A stretch of 64,000 nucleotides of DNA from Proteobacteria bacterium SG_bin9 (GTDB lineage Bacteria; Pseudomonadota; Alphaproteobacteria; Rhizobiales; Xanthobacteraceae). Where the stretch lies: the NCBI GenBank assembly GCA_002083525.1, contig LWDM01000074.1, positions 203,168 to 267,167 of the forward strand, read 5' to 3'. The notes below the pieces were generated by a model that searched no databases, was not told where the DNA came from, and saw only the letters and a list, made by a program, of their open reading frames with translations. Position 1 is the first letter of the stretch; every line of letters starts with the position of its first letter. This document shows, in pieces, positions 39,374-48,246 of the stretch. Both the position numbers and the translations under genes were made by a program.

Positions 39374-40846
39374 TCAGTGTGAATCGGTGGCGGAGATCTT
39401 GCGCAGCGCGGCCCTGCCCAATACGACCGACAGCCGATCGACGATAAATCCGCTGTAATGTGCCTGATACTCCGCGATCTTGGCGTCGATGCTCGCCTTC
39501 GTGTAGAGGCGGCCTTGCGCAACGACAGCTTCGAGTGAGTCCAGCGCGGCAAGATCCTTGGTCGGGTCGTTGCGGAAGATCAGAAAATCCGCGGGCGCTC
39601 CGGCCGCCAGCGTTCCAAGTCCCGTCAACCCGAGCGATTTCCCGGCGTCGCTCGTTGCCAGCTTCCAGATCGCTTCAGTTGGGATGCCGCTCTTGGCGAA
39701 CTGCCGCATTTCCTGATGCAGGCTGATCCCTGGACTGGTGAAAGGTTGCTGGACGTCGGTCCCGAGATAAAGCTGCGTGCCGGCCTCGTACAGCATGCGT
39801 GTGAGGCGAAGCTTCTTGTCTTGCGCAAAGCGCACACCGTCAAACTCGGCCGGCGTCATGTTGCGATAGCCGGGAATGCCTTCTTTGGGATTCCAGACGA
39901 CATCGCGGAAGACGCGTGGAAGCAGCAGCGCTTCGGGACTGCGGCGCGCCTCGTCGTACTTTTCGAGTCTCAGGATTTGCTGATCGTAGACAAGCGTCGG
40001 TGTGTTGGCGATGCCGGACTGCTTGGTGGCTTTCACGATCGCCTCGAGCCGCGCATCGTCGACGCGATCCCAGCCTTGGGTCAGTGCGAGCCGATGATCC
40101 GGCTTTTGGTCTGCCGGATCGGTGACACCCATCAGATGCTGGGTGTCGGGGATGAGCGCCTTCTCGTAGGTCAATCCTTCCGGAACATGACCGATCATGC
40201 GAAGTCCGTGTTTACGTGTGGCCTCGCGTAACGCGTCGACCATCGCCAGCGTCAAGCCGTCGTAAGCCTTCAGGCAGTGGGAGCCATTGGCTTTCAGAGT
40301 TGCCGCGACTTTGTCGGCATCTGCGGGACTTTCCAGAATGACGGTATTGGCCCATTTGCGAGCGCCGGCGGAGACGAACGGGCCGCAGGGAAAGACGCGA
40401 GGGCTGGGATACCCGTCTGCGGCAGCCTCACGCCGTCCATTCAGAGATGTGTCGTCGAGATCGCCCGCGTCGCGGATCGAGGTCACGCCGTAGGCGAGGT
40501 TGAGCAGCAGAAAATAACTCGAAAGCTTGAGCGGATTTTTTGGCGGCAGATGCGCGTGCATGTCGGCCAGGCCGGGAAGGACGTACATGCCGCTGTAGGT
40601 CTGCAGCGCGCCGCTCGCTGGCGCCGAAGCCGGCGCAATGCTCTGAATGGTCTCAGAATTTACGGTGATGCGTTGCCGCTCACGACGGCTATCGCCGGGA
40701 TTGATCACGGTGACGTTGTCGAGCGTGAACGCCGTACTTGTTGGTTGGAGCGGGTTTGGCGGAGTAAACGCACGCCAGACCAGAATTGCGACAATAGCGA
40801 TCGTGAGCCCGGTCGCGGCGAGCGACCAGCCGATAAGCCTTTTCAT
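39374..40846 (-). CDS. Membrane-anchored amidohydrolase family protein
   Basis: A 490-residue protein of the metal-dependent amidohydrolase superfamily, imidazolonepropionase/prolidase-like branch. An uncleaved N-terminal helix (residues 4-26) places the enzyme in the periplasm. Metal-site motifs: DMHAHL (about residue 94), lysine in CLKAYDGL, histidines in MIGHVPEG and DTQHLMG, and the aspartate in YLGTDVQQP. The C-terminus returns to the small beta domain (AGAPADFLIFRNDPTKD). It is ten bases downstream of the hypothetical gene and in the TetR operon. The substrate is unknown. Confidence 0.88.
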   Translation of the reverse strand: MKRLIGWSLAATGLTIAIVAILVWRAFTPPNPLQPTSTAFTLDNVTVINPGDSRRERQRITVNSETIQSIAPASAPASGALQTYSGMYVLPGLADMHAHLPPKNPLKLSSYFLLLNLAYGVTSIRDAGDLDDTSLNGRREAAADGYPSPRVFPCGPFVSAGARKWANTVILESPADADKVAATLKANGSHCLKAYDGLTLAMVDALREATRKHGLRMIGHVPEGLTYEKALIPDTQHLMGVTDPADQKPDHRLALTQGWDRVDDARLEAIVKATKQSGIANTPTLVYDQQILRLEKYDEARRSPEALLLPRVFRDVVWNPKEGIPGYRNMTPAEFDGVRFAQDKKLRLTRMLYEAGTQLYLGTDVQQPFTSPGISLHQEMRQFAKSGIPTEAIWKLATSDAGKSLGLTGLGTLAAGAPADFLIFRNDPTKDLAALDSLEAVVAQGRLYTKASIDAKIAEYQAHYSGFIVDRLSVVLGRAALRKISATDSH

Positions 40847-40856
40847 GATGACGTCC

Positions 40857-41321
40857 CTAGGTTTGTTTTTTCAGATGGGCAGGTGTGAAGTCGGCCATCG
40901 ACGCGCCTTTCCTGCGCATCGCGACGGTGCAGAACGTGCGTCCGGGTGAGGCCTGGGATTCAAGAATGACGAGCTCGCCGCCGACCTTGCGCATGATCTC
41001 GCGATCGTACTCCATCATGCGAAAGCAGGCGCCGACATCGCCGCTGCCCCGTAGCGCACATTCGCTGTGAACTTCGGCGTAAGCAGTGTCGCCTTCGATC
41101 TTCGTCAGTTTGTAGCTCGCCATCGCTGGCGCGCTTCGCGACCATTCCTGATGTAGTTCGGCAAGGTCCGCCGCCGGTTTTGCATTCGCTTTTTTCATGG
41201 CAACGCGCGCAAGGCGGCGCATCATCCAATTGGAGAACGGCTGCAGCGAAGGATGGCGGTTCGGCCAGGCGACGATCTTTCGCACCAGCGCCACGAGCCG
41301 CCGGTTTTCGGTGATGCTCAT
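40857..41321 (-). CDS. Hypothetical protein, possibly ATC-hydrolase-like
   Basis: A 154-residue soluble protein whose start overlaps the tetR stop (ATGA). The second half has the pattern C-x4-G-x-GD-x3-CFRMMEYDRE...G-x4-C, reminiscent of the L-2-amino-thiazoline-4-carboxylate hydrolase-like family with its conserved Cys/Asp/Cys layout; this is likeness by eye and uncertain. Co-transcribed with a TetR regulator and an amidohydrolase, so a role in the same detoxification or hydrolytic pathway is likely. Confidence 0.7.
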   Translation of the reverse strand: MSITENRRLVALVRKIVAWPNRHPSLQPFSNWMMRRLARVAMKKANAKPAADLAELHQEWSRSAPAMASYKLTKIEGDTAYAEVHSECALRGSGDVGACFRMMEYDREIMRKVGGELVILESQASPGRTFCTVAMRRKGASMADFTPAHLKKQT

Positions 41322-41971
41322 GATTGCGGCTCTTTCTGCTTTAATCCCGCAAGGAGAAGTTCGGCGTATGCGTTGAAGTAACGGCGCATATCGAGCGCTT
41401 CACGTTCGCTGTGCGCGAACGAGTTCTTCCAGATTTGCGTCATCAGCATCGACGAGCGGATGATCTTGACGGTGTAGTCGACGTCGATGACGTAAAACTC
41501 GCCTTGCGCGATACCTTTGCGCAGCAGGAAGTCGATCAATCGGCCGCAGCGTTCCTCGATCGCTTGCTCAAAGTAGAACTCGCGCAGGGCAGGGAAGTTG
41601 TCGCCCTCGGCAACCATCAGCTTGCAGAGACCCGACAGTTTCCCGCCACCGAACGTTTGCCACCAGCCCCACAGTGCGTCGGCGATCATGTCGCTGACCT
41701 TGCCCTCGCGCTGGCGCAGCTTTGCGGACATGGCGTCGAGATCGGCGAGAAGGGAGTCGCGGATCAGACCTTCGAGTAGGGCATCCTTGTTGGGGAAGTA
41801 GCGGTAGATCGCGCCGCCGGTCACACCGGCACGCTGGGCAATGTCTTCGATGCGCGTCTTCGCAAACCCCTGCTGCACAAACAGCTCGAGCGCGGCGTCG
41901 AGAATTTCGGCCGGTCTCGCGTCCTTGCGGCGCGTCCAGCGTGGAGACGAAATCGCAGTGTCTACGGTCAT
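41318..41971 (-). CDS. TetR-family transcriptional regulator
   Basis: A 217-residue repressor. The N-terminal helix-turn-helix (about residues 20-65) reads TRIEDIAQRAGVTGGAIYRYFPNKDALL, standard for the family; the C-terminal domain (about 80-210) is helical and binds an unknown inducer. ATG at 41971 with AAAGG six bases upstream. A large nested palindrome directly precedes it, so autoregulation of the three-gene operon is likely. Confidence 0.92.
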   Translation of the reverse strand: MTVDTAISSPRWTRRKDARPAEILDAALELFVQQGFAKTRIEDIAQRAGVTGGAIYRYFPNKDALLEGLIRDSLLADLDAMSAKLRQREGKVSDMIADALWGWWQTFGGGKLSGLCKLMVAEGDNFPALREFYFEQAIEERCGRLIDFLLRKGIAQGEFYVIDVDYTVKIIRSSMLMTQIWKNSFAHSEREALDMRRYFNAYAELLLAGLKQKEPQS

Positions 41972-41977
41972 TCAATA

Positions 41978-42009
41978 CCTTTAATAAATGATCATTTATT
42001 TATTAAAGG
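41978..42009. promoter_or_regulatory. Nested palindromic operator upstream of tetR operon
   Basis: AATAAATGATCATTTATT at 41983-42000 is a perfect 18-base palindrome. A second inverted repeat, CCTTTAATA (41978-41986) and TATTAAAGG (42001-42009), brackets it with its axis two bases away. The site ends seven bases before the tetR start codon and includes its ribosome site, so bound repressor would block both promoter and translation. AT-only composition contrasts sharply with the high-GC surroundings. Confidence 0.75.
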
Positions 42010-42072
42010 AGACAGTTCCGCTCGTCAATTCTCGAATTGTTTCTCTCTGTAGCAACGGTGAATCGTGTTGAT

Positions 42073-42106
42073 TTAAAAGGAAAAGGGCCGGATTGCTCCG
42101 GCCCTT
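42073..42106 (-). terminator. Rho-independent terminator of the glycerol operon
   Basis: A perfect 10-bp stem, AAGGGCCGGA (42083-42092) and TCCGGCCCTT (42097-42106) with loop TTGC. On the minus strand it is followed by TTTTCCTTTT. It lies 26 bases after the glpV stop and closes the eight-gene glp set. Confidence 0.88.
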
Positions 42107-42131
42107 CGCGCGTTGATGGTAATGCTTTCGC

Positions 42132-43913
42132 TTACTTAGCCGTCGCCGTGGTCTTCGGCGGGGTGGCCGGCCACGACTTGATCAGCGTGTCGTAGTCGAC
42201 CGTTTCGCCCTTTGGCTTCTCGTTGGCGAGCTTGCGCTGAGGCGCGACGTTGCCATCCTTCTCCGACTTCGCGAACCAGTACTCGGCGGTCTGCTTCGGA
42301 TTCAGTTTCGGACCGCATTCACCCTGCACGTTGGACTTCTCGAGCCGCTCCAGGATCGAGTCCTGAGCTGCCGCGAGCGCATCCATCGCCGCTTGCGGAG
42401 TCTTTGCACCGGACGACGCATCGCCGATGTTCTGCCACCACAGCTGCGCGAGCTTCGGATAATCCGGCACGTTGTTGCCGGTCGGCGACCACTGCACGCG
42501 GGCCGGCGAGCGATAGAACTCGACAAGACCGCCGAGCTTCGGCGCGCGATCGGTCATCGACTTGTCCCAGATGTCGCTCTCACGGATGAAGGTGAGACCG
42601 ACATGGCTCTTCTTCAGGCTCACCGTCTTCGAGGTGATGAACTGCAGATAGAGCCAGGCAGCCTTGCGGCGATCTGGCGGGGTCGACTTAAGCAGCGTGC
42701 CCGAGCCGACATCCTGATAGCCGAGCTTCATGCCTTCCTTCCAGTACGAGCCCTTCGGCGAAGGAGCCATGCGCCACTTCGGCGTGCCGTCCGCGTTCAC
42801 GACCGGCAGGCCCGGCTTCACCATGTCGGCGGTGAAAGCGGTGTACCAGAACATCTGCTGGGCGATCGCGCCTTGTGCCGGCATCGGACCCGACTCGGAG
42901 AAGGTCATGCCTTGCGCCTGCGGCGGGGCATACTTCTTCATCCAGTCGAGATACTTCGCAATCGAGTAGACCGCGGCCGGGCCGTTGGTGTCGCCACCGC
43001 GTTCGACCGACGAGCCGACCGGGCGGCAGCCTTCCATGCGGATGCCCCATTCGTCGACGGGGAGGCCGTTCGGAAGTCCCTTGTCGCCGTTGCCGGCCAT
43101 CGACAGCCACGCATCGGTGAAGCGCCAGCCGAGCGAGGGGTCTTTCTTGCCGTAGTCCATGTGGCCGTAAACGCGGACGCCGTTGATTTCCTTCACATCG
43201 TTGGTGAAGAAGTCGGCGATGTCTTCATAGGCCGACCAGTTGACCGGCACGCCGAGGTCGTAGCCGTACTTCGCCTTGAAGCGGGACTTGTAGTCGGCGT
43301 TGGTGAACCAGTCGTAGCGGAACCAGTAAAGGTTCGCGAACTGCTGATCCGGCAGCTGGTACATCTTCTTGTCGGGCGCCGTCGTGAACGACTTGCCGAT
43401 GAAGTCCTCGATGTCGAGTGACGGCAGGGTCACGTCCTTGCCTTCGCCGGCCATGTAGTCCGACAGCGCGATCGCCTGGCCGTAACGGAAGTGCGTGCCG
43501 ATGAGGTCGGAGTCGTTGATCCAGCCGTCATAGACGTTCTTGCCCGACTGCATCTGGGTCTGGATTTTCTCGACCACGTCGCCTTCCTGGATCAGGTCAT
43601 GCTTCAGCTTGATGCCGGTGATCTCGCTGAAGGCCTTCGCCAGCACGTTCGCCTCATACTCGTGCGTCGTGATGGTTTCGGAGACGACATTGATCTCCAT
43701 GCCCTTGAAGGGCTCGGCTGCCTTGGCGAACCACTGCAGCTCCTTCATCTGGTCGGCCTTCGACAGCGTCGACGGCTGGAACTCGCTGTCGATCCACTTC
43801 TGATTGATCGCGTCGTCTGCAAGTACCGGAGCGGTGAGCGCAGCCGAAGCCACGACCAGCGCAACGGCGCTTGTCATCGTCATCAAACGCTTCTTCCTCG
43901 CAAGTTGTCGCAT
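42132..43913 (-). CDS. glpV: Glycerol ABC transporter substrate-binding protein
   Basis: A 593-residue periplasmic binding protein of the large extracellular solute-binding class. Signal peptide of about 33 residues from the ATG at 43913 (MRQLARKKRLMTM... ending VLAD), preceded by a GGAGGACACC ribosome site. Assigned to glycerol from the operon order glpR-D-S-T-P-Q-U-V, matching the Rhizobium leguminosarum glycerol transporter, and its unusual length, about 150 residues more than most sugar-binding proteins. An in-frame ATG at 43988 exists but would place 25 non-signal residues ahead of the signal. Confidence 0.9.
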   Translation of the reverse strand: MRQLARKKRLMTMTSAVALVVASAALTAPVLADDAINQKWIDSEFQPSTLSKADQMKELQWFAKAAEPFKGMEINVVSETITTHEYEANVLAKAFSEITGIKLKHDLIQEGDVVEKIQTQMQSGKNVYDGWINDSDLIGTHFRYGQAIALSDYMAGEGKDVTLPSLDIEDFIGKSFTTAPDKKMYQLPDQQFANLYWFRYDWFTNADYKSRFKAKYGYDLGVPVNWSAYEDIADFFTNDVKEINGVRVYGHMDYGKKDPSLGWRFTDAWLSMAGNGDKGLPNGLPVDEWGIRMEGCRPVGSSVERGGDTNGPAAVYSIAKYLDWMKKYAPPQAQGMTFSESGPMPAQGAIAQQMFWYTAFTADMVKPGLPVVNADGTPKWRMAPSPKGSYWKEGMKLGYQDVGSGTLLKSTPPDRRKAAWLYLQFITSKTVSLKKSHVGLTFIRESDIWDKSMTDRAPKLGGLVEFYRSPARVQWSPTGNNVPDYPKLAQLWWQNIGDASSGAKTPQAAMDALAAAQDSILERLEKSNVQGECGPKLNPKQTAEYWFAKSEKDGNVAPQRKLANEKPKGETVDYDTLIKSWPATPPKTTATAK

Positions 43914-44033
43914 GGTGTCCTCCCTATGAGCGACGTCATTTTTGAACATGGTCTTCTCGGAAAAACGGTTCTCACTTTTCCGGATCATGCTCGACTTCAG
44001 GTCCGGTTGTCCGGATCTGCCTTTCCTCGTTTG

Positions 44034-44360
44034 CTAGACCGTGCGGAAGATCAGCACGGCGGTCGCAAGCGAAATGGCGGTGGCGAGCCAGAGGCTCGAA
44101 AACTCAAATCCTCCTCCAATCGGGAGCGTGAAGAGAGCGGCAGTGCCGGCGAACGCGATCCACAACAGATGGATCACGGCCGCAGCAATCAGCGAGATAA
44201 AGAGGCGATCGCCGCGCGTGGTCGGGATGCGCAGCACGCCGACGCGCTCTTGTTCGGGGTACGCAGCTGCGAGCCAGGTCATGGTGAGGAGCGTTCCGGC
44301 AATCATCGCGAAGAAGATCGCGGTGGGGATCGTCCAGGCCATCCATGCGATGTTTTCCAT
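44034..44360 (-). CDS. glpU: Small membrane protein of the glycerol transporter (DUF2160)
   Basis: A 108-residue protein with three hydrophobic helices (about residues 9-31, 53-75 and 86-105), matching DUF2160. It is found between the second permease and the binding-protein gene in glycerol ABC operons of rhizobia. Its function is not established; it may be an accessory subunit. Nine bases separate it from glpQ. Confidence 0.88.
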   Translation of the reverse strand: MENIAWMAWTIPTAIFFAMIAGTLLTMTWLAAAYPEQERVGVLRIPTTRGDRLFISLIAAAVIHLLWIAFAGTAALFTLPIGGGFEFSSLWLATAISLATAVLIFRTV

Positions 44361-44369
44361 GGAGGTCTC

Positions 44370-45176
44370 CTACACCCGGCCAAGCGCGAAACCGCGCGCG
44401 ATGTAGTTGCGGACGAACCAGATCACCAGCGCGCCCGGAATGATCGTCAACACGCCGGCTGCAGCAAGTAGGCCCCAGTCCATGCCGGCGGCGGAGACCG
44501 TGCGCGTCATGGTGGCGGCGATCGGCTTGGCGTTGACCGACGTCAGCGTGCGGGCGAGCAGCAGTTCGACCCACGAGAACATGAAGCAGAAGAAAGCGGC
44601 GACGCCGATGCCGCTGGCGATCAACGGCATCAGGATCTTCACGAAGAAGTGCGGGAACGAGTAGCCATCGAGGAACGCGGTCTCGTCGATCTCGCGCGGC
44701 ACGCTGGAGATGAAGCCTTCGAGAATCCAGACGGCGAGCGGAATGTTGAACAGGCAGTGCGCCAGCGCTACCGCCCATGGCGTATCGAACAGGTTGATCG
44801 CCGAATAGAGATTGAAGAACGGCAATGCGAACACGGCCGGCGGCGCCATGCGGTTCGACAGCAGCCAGAAGAACAGATGCTTGTCACCGAGGAAGCGATA
44901 GCGCGAGAACGCGTAAGCGGCAGGCAACGCCAGCGAGATCGACAGAATGGTGTTGATGATGACGTATTTCAGCGAATTGATGTAGCCGGAGTACCAGCTC
45001 GCATCGGTGAAGATGCGCTTGTAGTTGGCCAGGGTCGGCTGATGCGGCCACAGCGTCATGGTGTTGACGATCTCGGTGTTGGTCTTGAAGCTCATGTTGA
45101 CGAGCCAATAGATCGGCAGCAGCAGGAAAATCAGGAACGCGATCAGGATGATGCGGCGACCGGGGATCGTACCCAT
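44370..45176 (-). CDS. glpQ: Glycerol ABC transporter permease 2
   Basis: A 268-residue MalG-like permease with six membrane helices and the EAA-type coupling loop EIDETAFLDGYSFPHFFVKI at about residues 173-192. The start ATG at 45176 overlaps the glpP stop (ATGA). Partner of GlpP. Confidence 0.93.
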   Translation of the reverse strand: MGTIPGRRIILIAFLIFLLLPIYWLVNMSFKTNTEIVNTMTLWPHQPTLANYKRIFTDASWYSGYINSLKYVIINTILSISLALPAAYAFSRYRFLGDKHLFFWLLSNRMAPPAVFALPFFNLYSAINLFDTPWAVALAHCLFNIPLAVWILEGFISSVPREIDETAFLDGYSFPHFFVKILMPLIASGIGVAAFFCFMFSWVELLLARTLTSVNAKPIAATMTRTVSAAGMDWGLLAAAGVLTIIPGALVIWFVRNYIARGFALGRV

Positions 45177-46078
45177 CACGCGGCCTCCTTCGGAGTGTCG
45201 CGCTCGGCGCCGGCGTTGACCATCACGGTGTAGAACACCCAGCACACGATCAGGATGATCAGGTTGTAGACGATCGACAGTGCTGCGGCCTTGCCGAGGT
45301 CGAATTGGCCGAGCGCGATTTTCACGAGCTCGATCGACACGAACGTCGTCGAGTTGCCGGGGCCGCCGCCGGTGACGACGAACGGCTCGGTGTAGATCAT
45401 GAACGAATCCATGAACCGCAGCAGCACCGCAATCAGCAGCACGCGGTTCATTTTCGGCAGCTGGATGGCGCGGAACACGGCCCAGCGCGATGCGCCGTCG
45501 ATCTGCGCGGCTTGATAGTAAGCGTCGGGGATCGATTTCAGGCCGGCGTAGCAGAGGAGGGCGACAAGGCTCGTCCAGTGCCACACGTCCATGACGATGA
45601 TCGTTGCCCAGGCGTCGATATCGTTCGAGACGTAGTTGTACTTGATGCCGAGCTGATTGAGGGCATAGCCCATCAGGCCGATGTCGGGCCGCCCGAAGAT
45701 TTGCCAGATGGTGCCGACCACGTTCCATGGGATCAGCAGCGGCAGCGCCAGGATCACGAGACAGGCGGCGACGCCCCAGCCCTGCCGCGGCATCGACAAC
45801 GCCACAAGAATACCCAGCGGAATTTCGATGGCGAGAATGACGGCCGAGAAGAACAGGTTGCGGCCGAGCGAGGCGAGGAAGCGTCCGCCGAGGTCGGTCG
45901 ACGGATCGAGCAGCTCCTTGAACCAGCCGACGCCGTTCCAGAAGAACTGATTGTTGCCGAACGTGTCCTGCACCGAATAGTTCACGACCGTCATCAGCGG
46001 CAGGATGGCCGAGAACGCCACCACCGCGAATACGGGCAGCACCAGGAACCAGGCCTTCTGGTTGATGGTCTTTTCCAT
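45176..46078 (-). CDS. glpP: Glycerol ABC transporter permease 1
   Basis: A 300-residue MalF/UgpA-like permease with six membrane segments and coupling loop around PDAYYQAAQIDGASRWAVF (about residues 187-205). Overlaps glpT upstream and glpQ downstream by ATGA junctions, so all four membrane and ATPase genes are translationally coupled. Confidence 0.93.
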   Translation of the reverse strand: MEKTINQKAWFLVLPVFAVVAFSAILPLMTVVNYSVQDTFGNNQFFWNGVGWFKELLDPSTDLGGRFLASLGRNLFFSAVILAIEIPLGILVALSMPRQGWGVAACLVILALPLLIPWNVVGTIWQIFGRPDIGLMGYALNQLGIKYNYVSNDIDAWATIIVMDVWHWTSLVALLCYAGLKSIPDAYYQAAQIDGASRWAVFRAIQLPKMNRVLLIAVLLRFMDSFMIYTEPFVVTGGGPGNSTTFVSIELVKIALGQFDLGKAAALSIVYNLIILIVCWVFYTVMVNAGAERDTPKEAA

Positions 46079-47163
46079 CAGGCTGCCCCCTCGACGCGGA
46101 GGCTGTCCGCGTAGACGTGGACGTGCGCCGGATCGAACACGAGGCCGGCGTTGTCCGCCGGTGGATTGAAGCCGTTCGGCACCCGCGCGTAGAAGCGCTG
46201 GTCGCCGACGCGCGCGCGGGCATAACGGACACGGCCGAGATCGTCGATGTGTTCGATGCGAGCCGAAATCAGGTCAGGCTTGGGTGGCGCGATATTGACG
46301 AACTCGGGCCGCACGCCGATCTCGACCTTCGTCTGCGCAGGAAACTGTCCGTAGTTGCGGCCAAGGCGAATGGTCCGGCCGCCGACATGCGCCTCATGAC
46401 CGCTGACCTCGGCGGGGATCACATTCATACCTGGCGAACCGATGAAATAGCCGACGAATGTGTGCGCCGGCTTGTCGAACAATTCCTGCGGCGTGCCACT
46501 CTGCACCACGCCGCCGTCATGCATGACAACGACCGTATCGGCGAAGGTGAGCGCCTCGGTCTGATCGTGCGTCACGTAGATCATGGTGAGGTCGAGCGCG
46601 CGATGCAGGGCCTTCAGTTTCGAGCGCAGCTCCCACTTCAGATGCGGGTCGATCACCGTCAGCGGCTCGTCGAACAGCACGGCGGCGACGTCCGAGCGGA
46701 CGAGGCCGCGGCCGAGCGAAATCTTCTGCTTGGCGTCGGCGGTCAGCCGCGTCGCTTTGCGATTGAGCTCCGGTGTCAGGTCGAGCAGATTGGCGATTTC
46801 GGCGACGCGGGCGGCGATCTTGTCGTGCGGCACACCGCGGTTTTTCAGCGGGAAGGCGAGGTTCTCGCCGACCGTCATGGTGTCGTAAATCACCGGAAAC
46901 TGGAACACCTGCGCGATGTTGCGCTCGCGCGTCGACAGCTGCGTGATGTCACGCCCGTCGAACAGCACCTTGCCGCGCGAGGGCGTGACAATGCCGGAGA
47001 TGATATTGAGAAGAGTCGTCTTGCCGCAGCCGGATGGGCCGAGCAGCGCGTAGGCGCCGCCCTGACGCCAGGTCATCGACATCGGTTTTAGCGCGAACGA
47101 CTCCGGCGGCGCGTCGTTGCCGCTGTAGGAATGTGCGAGGTCCTCGAGGTCGATGCGCGCCAT
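46078..47163 (-). CDS. glpT: Glycerol ABC transporter ATPase with degenerate signature motif
   Basis: A 361-residue MalK-type ATPase: Walker A GPSGCGKTT (42-50), Walker B AVLFDEP (161-167), switch histidine H199 in YVTHDQ, and a C-terminal TOBE-type regulatory domain from about 240. Instead of LSGGQ the signature position (140-146) reads LTADAKQ. The gene name follows the R. leguminosarum glp operon and is not the E. coli glycerol-3-phosphate permease GlpT. It pairs with GlpS, which keeps LSGGQ but lacks the switch histidine. Confidence 0.93.
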   Translation of the reverse strand: MARIDLEDLAHSYSGNDAPPESFALKPMSMTWRQGGAYALLGPSGCGKTTLLNIISGIVTPSRGKVLFDGRDITQLSTRERNIAQVFQFPVIYDTMTVGENLAFPLKNRGVPHDKIAARVAEIANLLDLTPELNRKATRLTADAKQKISLGRGLVRSDVAAVLFDEPLTVIDPHLKWELRSKLKALHRALDLTMIYVTHDQTEALTFADTVVVMHDGGVVQSGTPQELFDKPAHTFVGYFIGSPGMNVIPAEVSGHEAHVGGRTIRLGRNYGQFPAQTKVEIGVRPEFVNIAPPKPDLISARIEHIDDLGRVRYARARVGDQRFYARVPNGFNPPADNAGLVFDPAHVHVYADSLRVEGAA

Positions 47164-47166
47164 CAG

Positions 47167-48246
47167 CTACCTCGCGCGCGGCGCAGCGACCAGCCGGTTG
47201 CTGCTGTCGAAGATGAAGATGTCGTTCGGGTCGAGCGATGCATCGAGGCGGTCGCCCGGCACGAACTCGTGGATGCCTTCGAGCACGGCAACCCAGTTCG
47301 TATCGCCGCGCTTGAGATGCACGAAGCTCTCCGAACCGGTGATTTCGGTCACGGTTACGGTGGTCGCAAAGCGATGGCCGCTTGAACCGCTTCCGTTAAC
47401 GCCGATCTGATGCGCGCGGAAGCCGACGCTGTAGATCCCGTCGCCCAGGGCGGCGTAGAGGCCATTGGCGTCGGCGCGTTGATTGTCGCCATAGTTGATC
47501 GCGCCGTTCGTTTTCTCGACGCGAATGAGATTCAGCGGCGGATCGGAGAACACCTGCGCCACCCGCAGCGTGTCAGGCCGGTGATAGACGGACGGCGTCT
47601 CGCCCGTCTGCATTACCGCGCCTTCCCAGAGGCAGACCGTACGGCCGCCGAGCAGCAACGCTTCCGACGGTTCGGTGGTGGCGTAGACGAAGATCGCGCC
47701 GGACGCCTCGAAGATGCGCGGCAGTTCGGTGCGCAGTTCCTCGCGCAGCTTGTAGTCGAGGTTGGCCAGCGGCTCGTCGAGCAGGACGAGATCCGCGCCT
47801 TTTACCAGTGCGCGCGCAATCGCCGTGCGCTGCTGCTGACCGCCGGAGAGCTGCAGGGGCGTGCGGTCGAGATAAGGTTCGAGTTTCAGCAGTTTCGCGG
47901 CGTCGCGCACGCGCGTTTCGATCTCGGCGCGCGGCTTGCCCTGCACGCGCAGCGGCGAGGCAATGTTCTCGAACACCGACAGCGACGGGTAGTTGATGAA
48001 CTGCTGATAGACCATGGCGACGGAACGCTGCCGCACGTCGGCGCCGGTCACATCCTTGCCGTCGACGAGCACGCGCCCAGTGGTCGGCTTGTCGAGGCCG
48101 GCGAGTAGCCGCATCAATGAGGTCTTGCCGGAAAGCGTCGGCCCAAGCAGCACGCTGAGCGTGCCGCGCTCGAGCGTCAGCGAGACGTCGCGGATGTGGC
48201 GAACGCCCTGAACGTCACGGCTCACATGATCGAGTGTGATGCTCAT
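47167..48246 (-). CDS. glpS: Glycerol ABC transporter ATPase lacking switch histidine
   Basis: A 359-residue MalK-type ATPase. Walker A GPTLSGKT (35-42), signature LSGGQQQR (133-140), Walker B LVLLDEP (153-159), TOBE-like C-terminal domain. The switch histidine position (T191, in YATTEPSEAL where canonical proteins have YVTHDQTEAL) is a threonine. ATG at 48246 overlaps the glpD stop (ATGA). An in-frame start at 48303 adds 19 residues of no family character and is not used. Confidence 0.92.
   Translation of the reverse strand: MSITLDHVSRDVQGVRHIRDVSLTLERGTLSVLLGPTLSGKTSLMRLLAGLDKPTTGRVLVDGKDVTGADVRQRSVAMVYQQFINYPSLSVFENIASPLRVQGKPRAEIETRVRDAAKLLKLEPYLDRTPLQLSGGQQQRTAIARALVKGADLVLLDEPLANLDYKLREELRTELPRIFEASGAIFVYATTEPSEALLLGGRTVCLWEGAVMQTGETPSVYHRPDTLRVAQVFSDPPLNLIRVEKTNGAINYGDNQRADANGLYAALGDGIYSVGFRAHQIGVNGSGSSGHRFATTVTVTEITGSESFVHLKRGDTNWVAVLEGIHEFVPGDRLDASLDPNDIFIFDSSNRLVAAPRAR

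Noticed and set aside
44370..46232. One 620-codon frame spanning glpQ and part of glpP
   Set aside because: The upstream half is an out-of-frame, Arg-rich shadow of glpP; the real glpQ starts at 45176 with an ATGA overlap.
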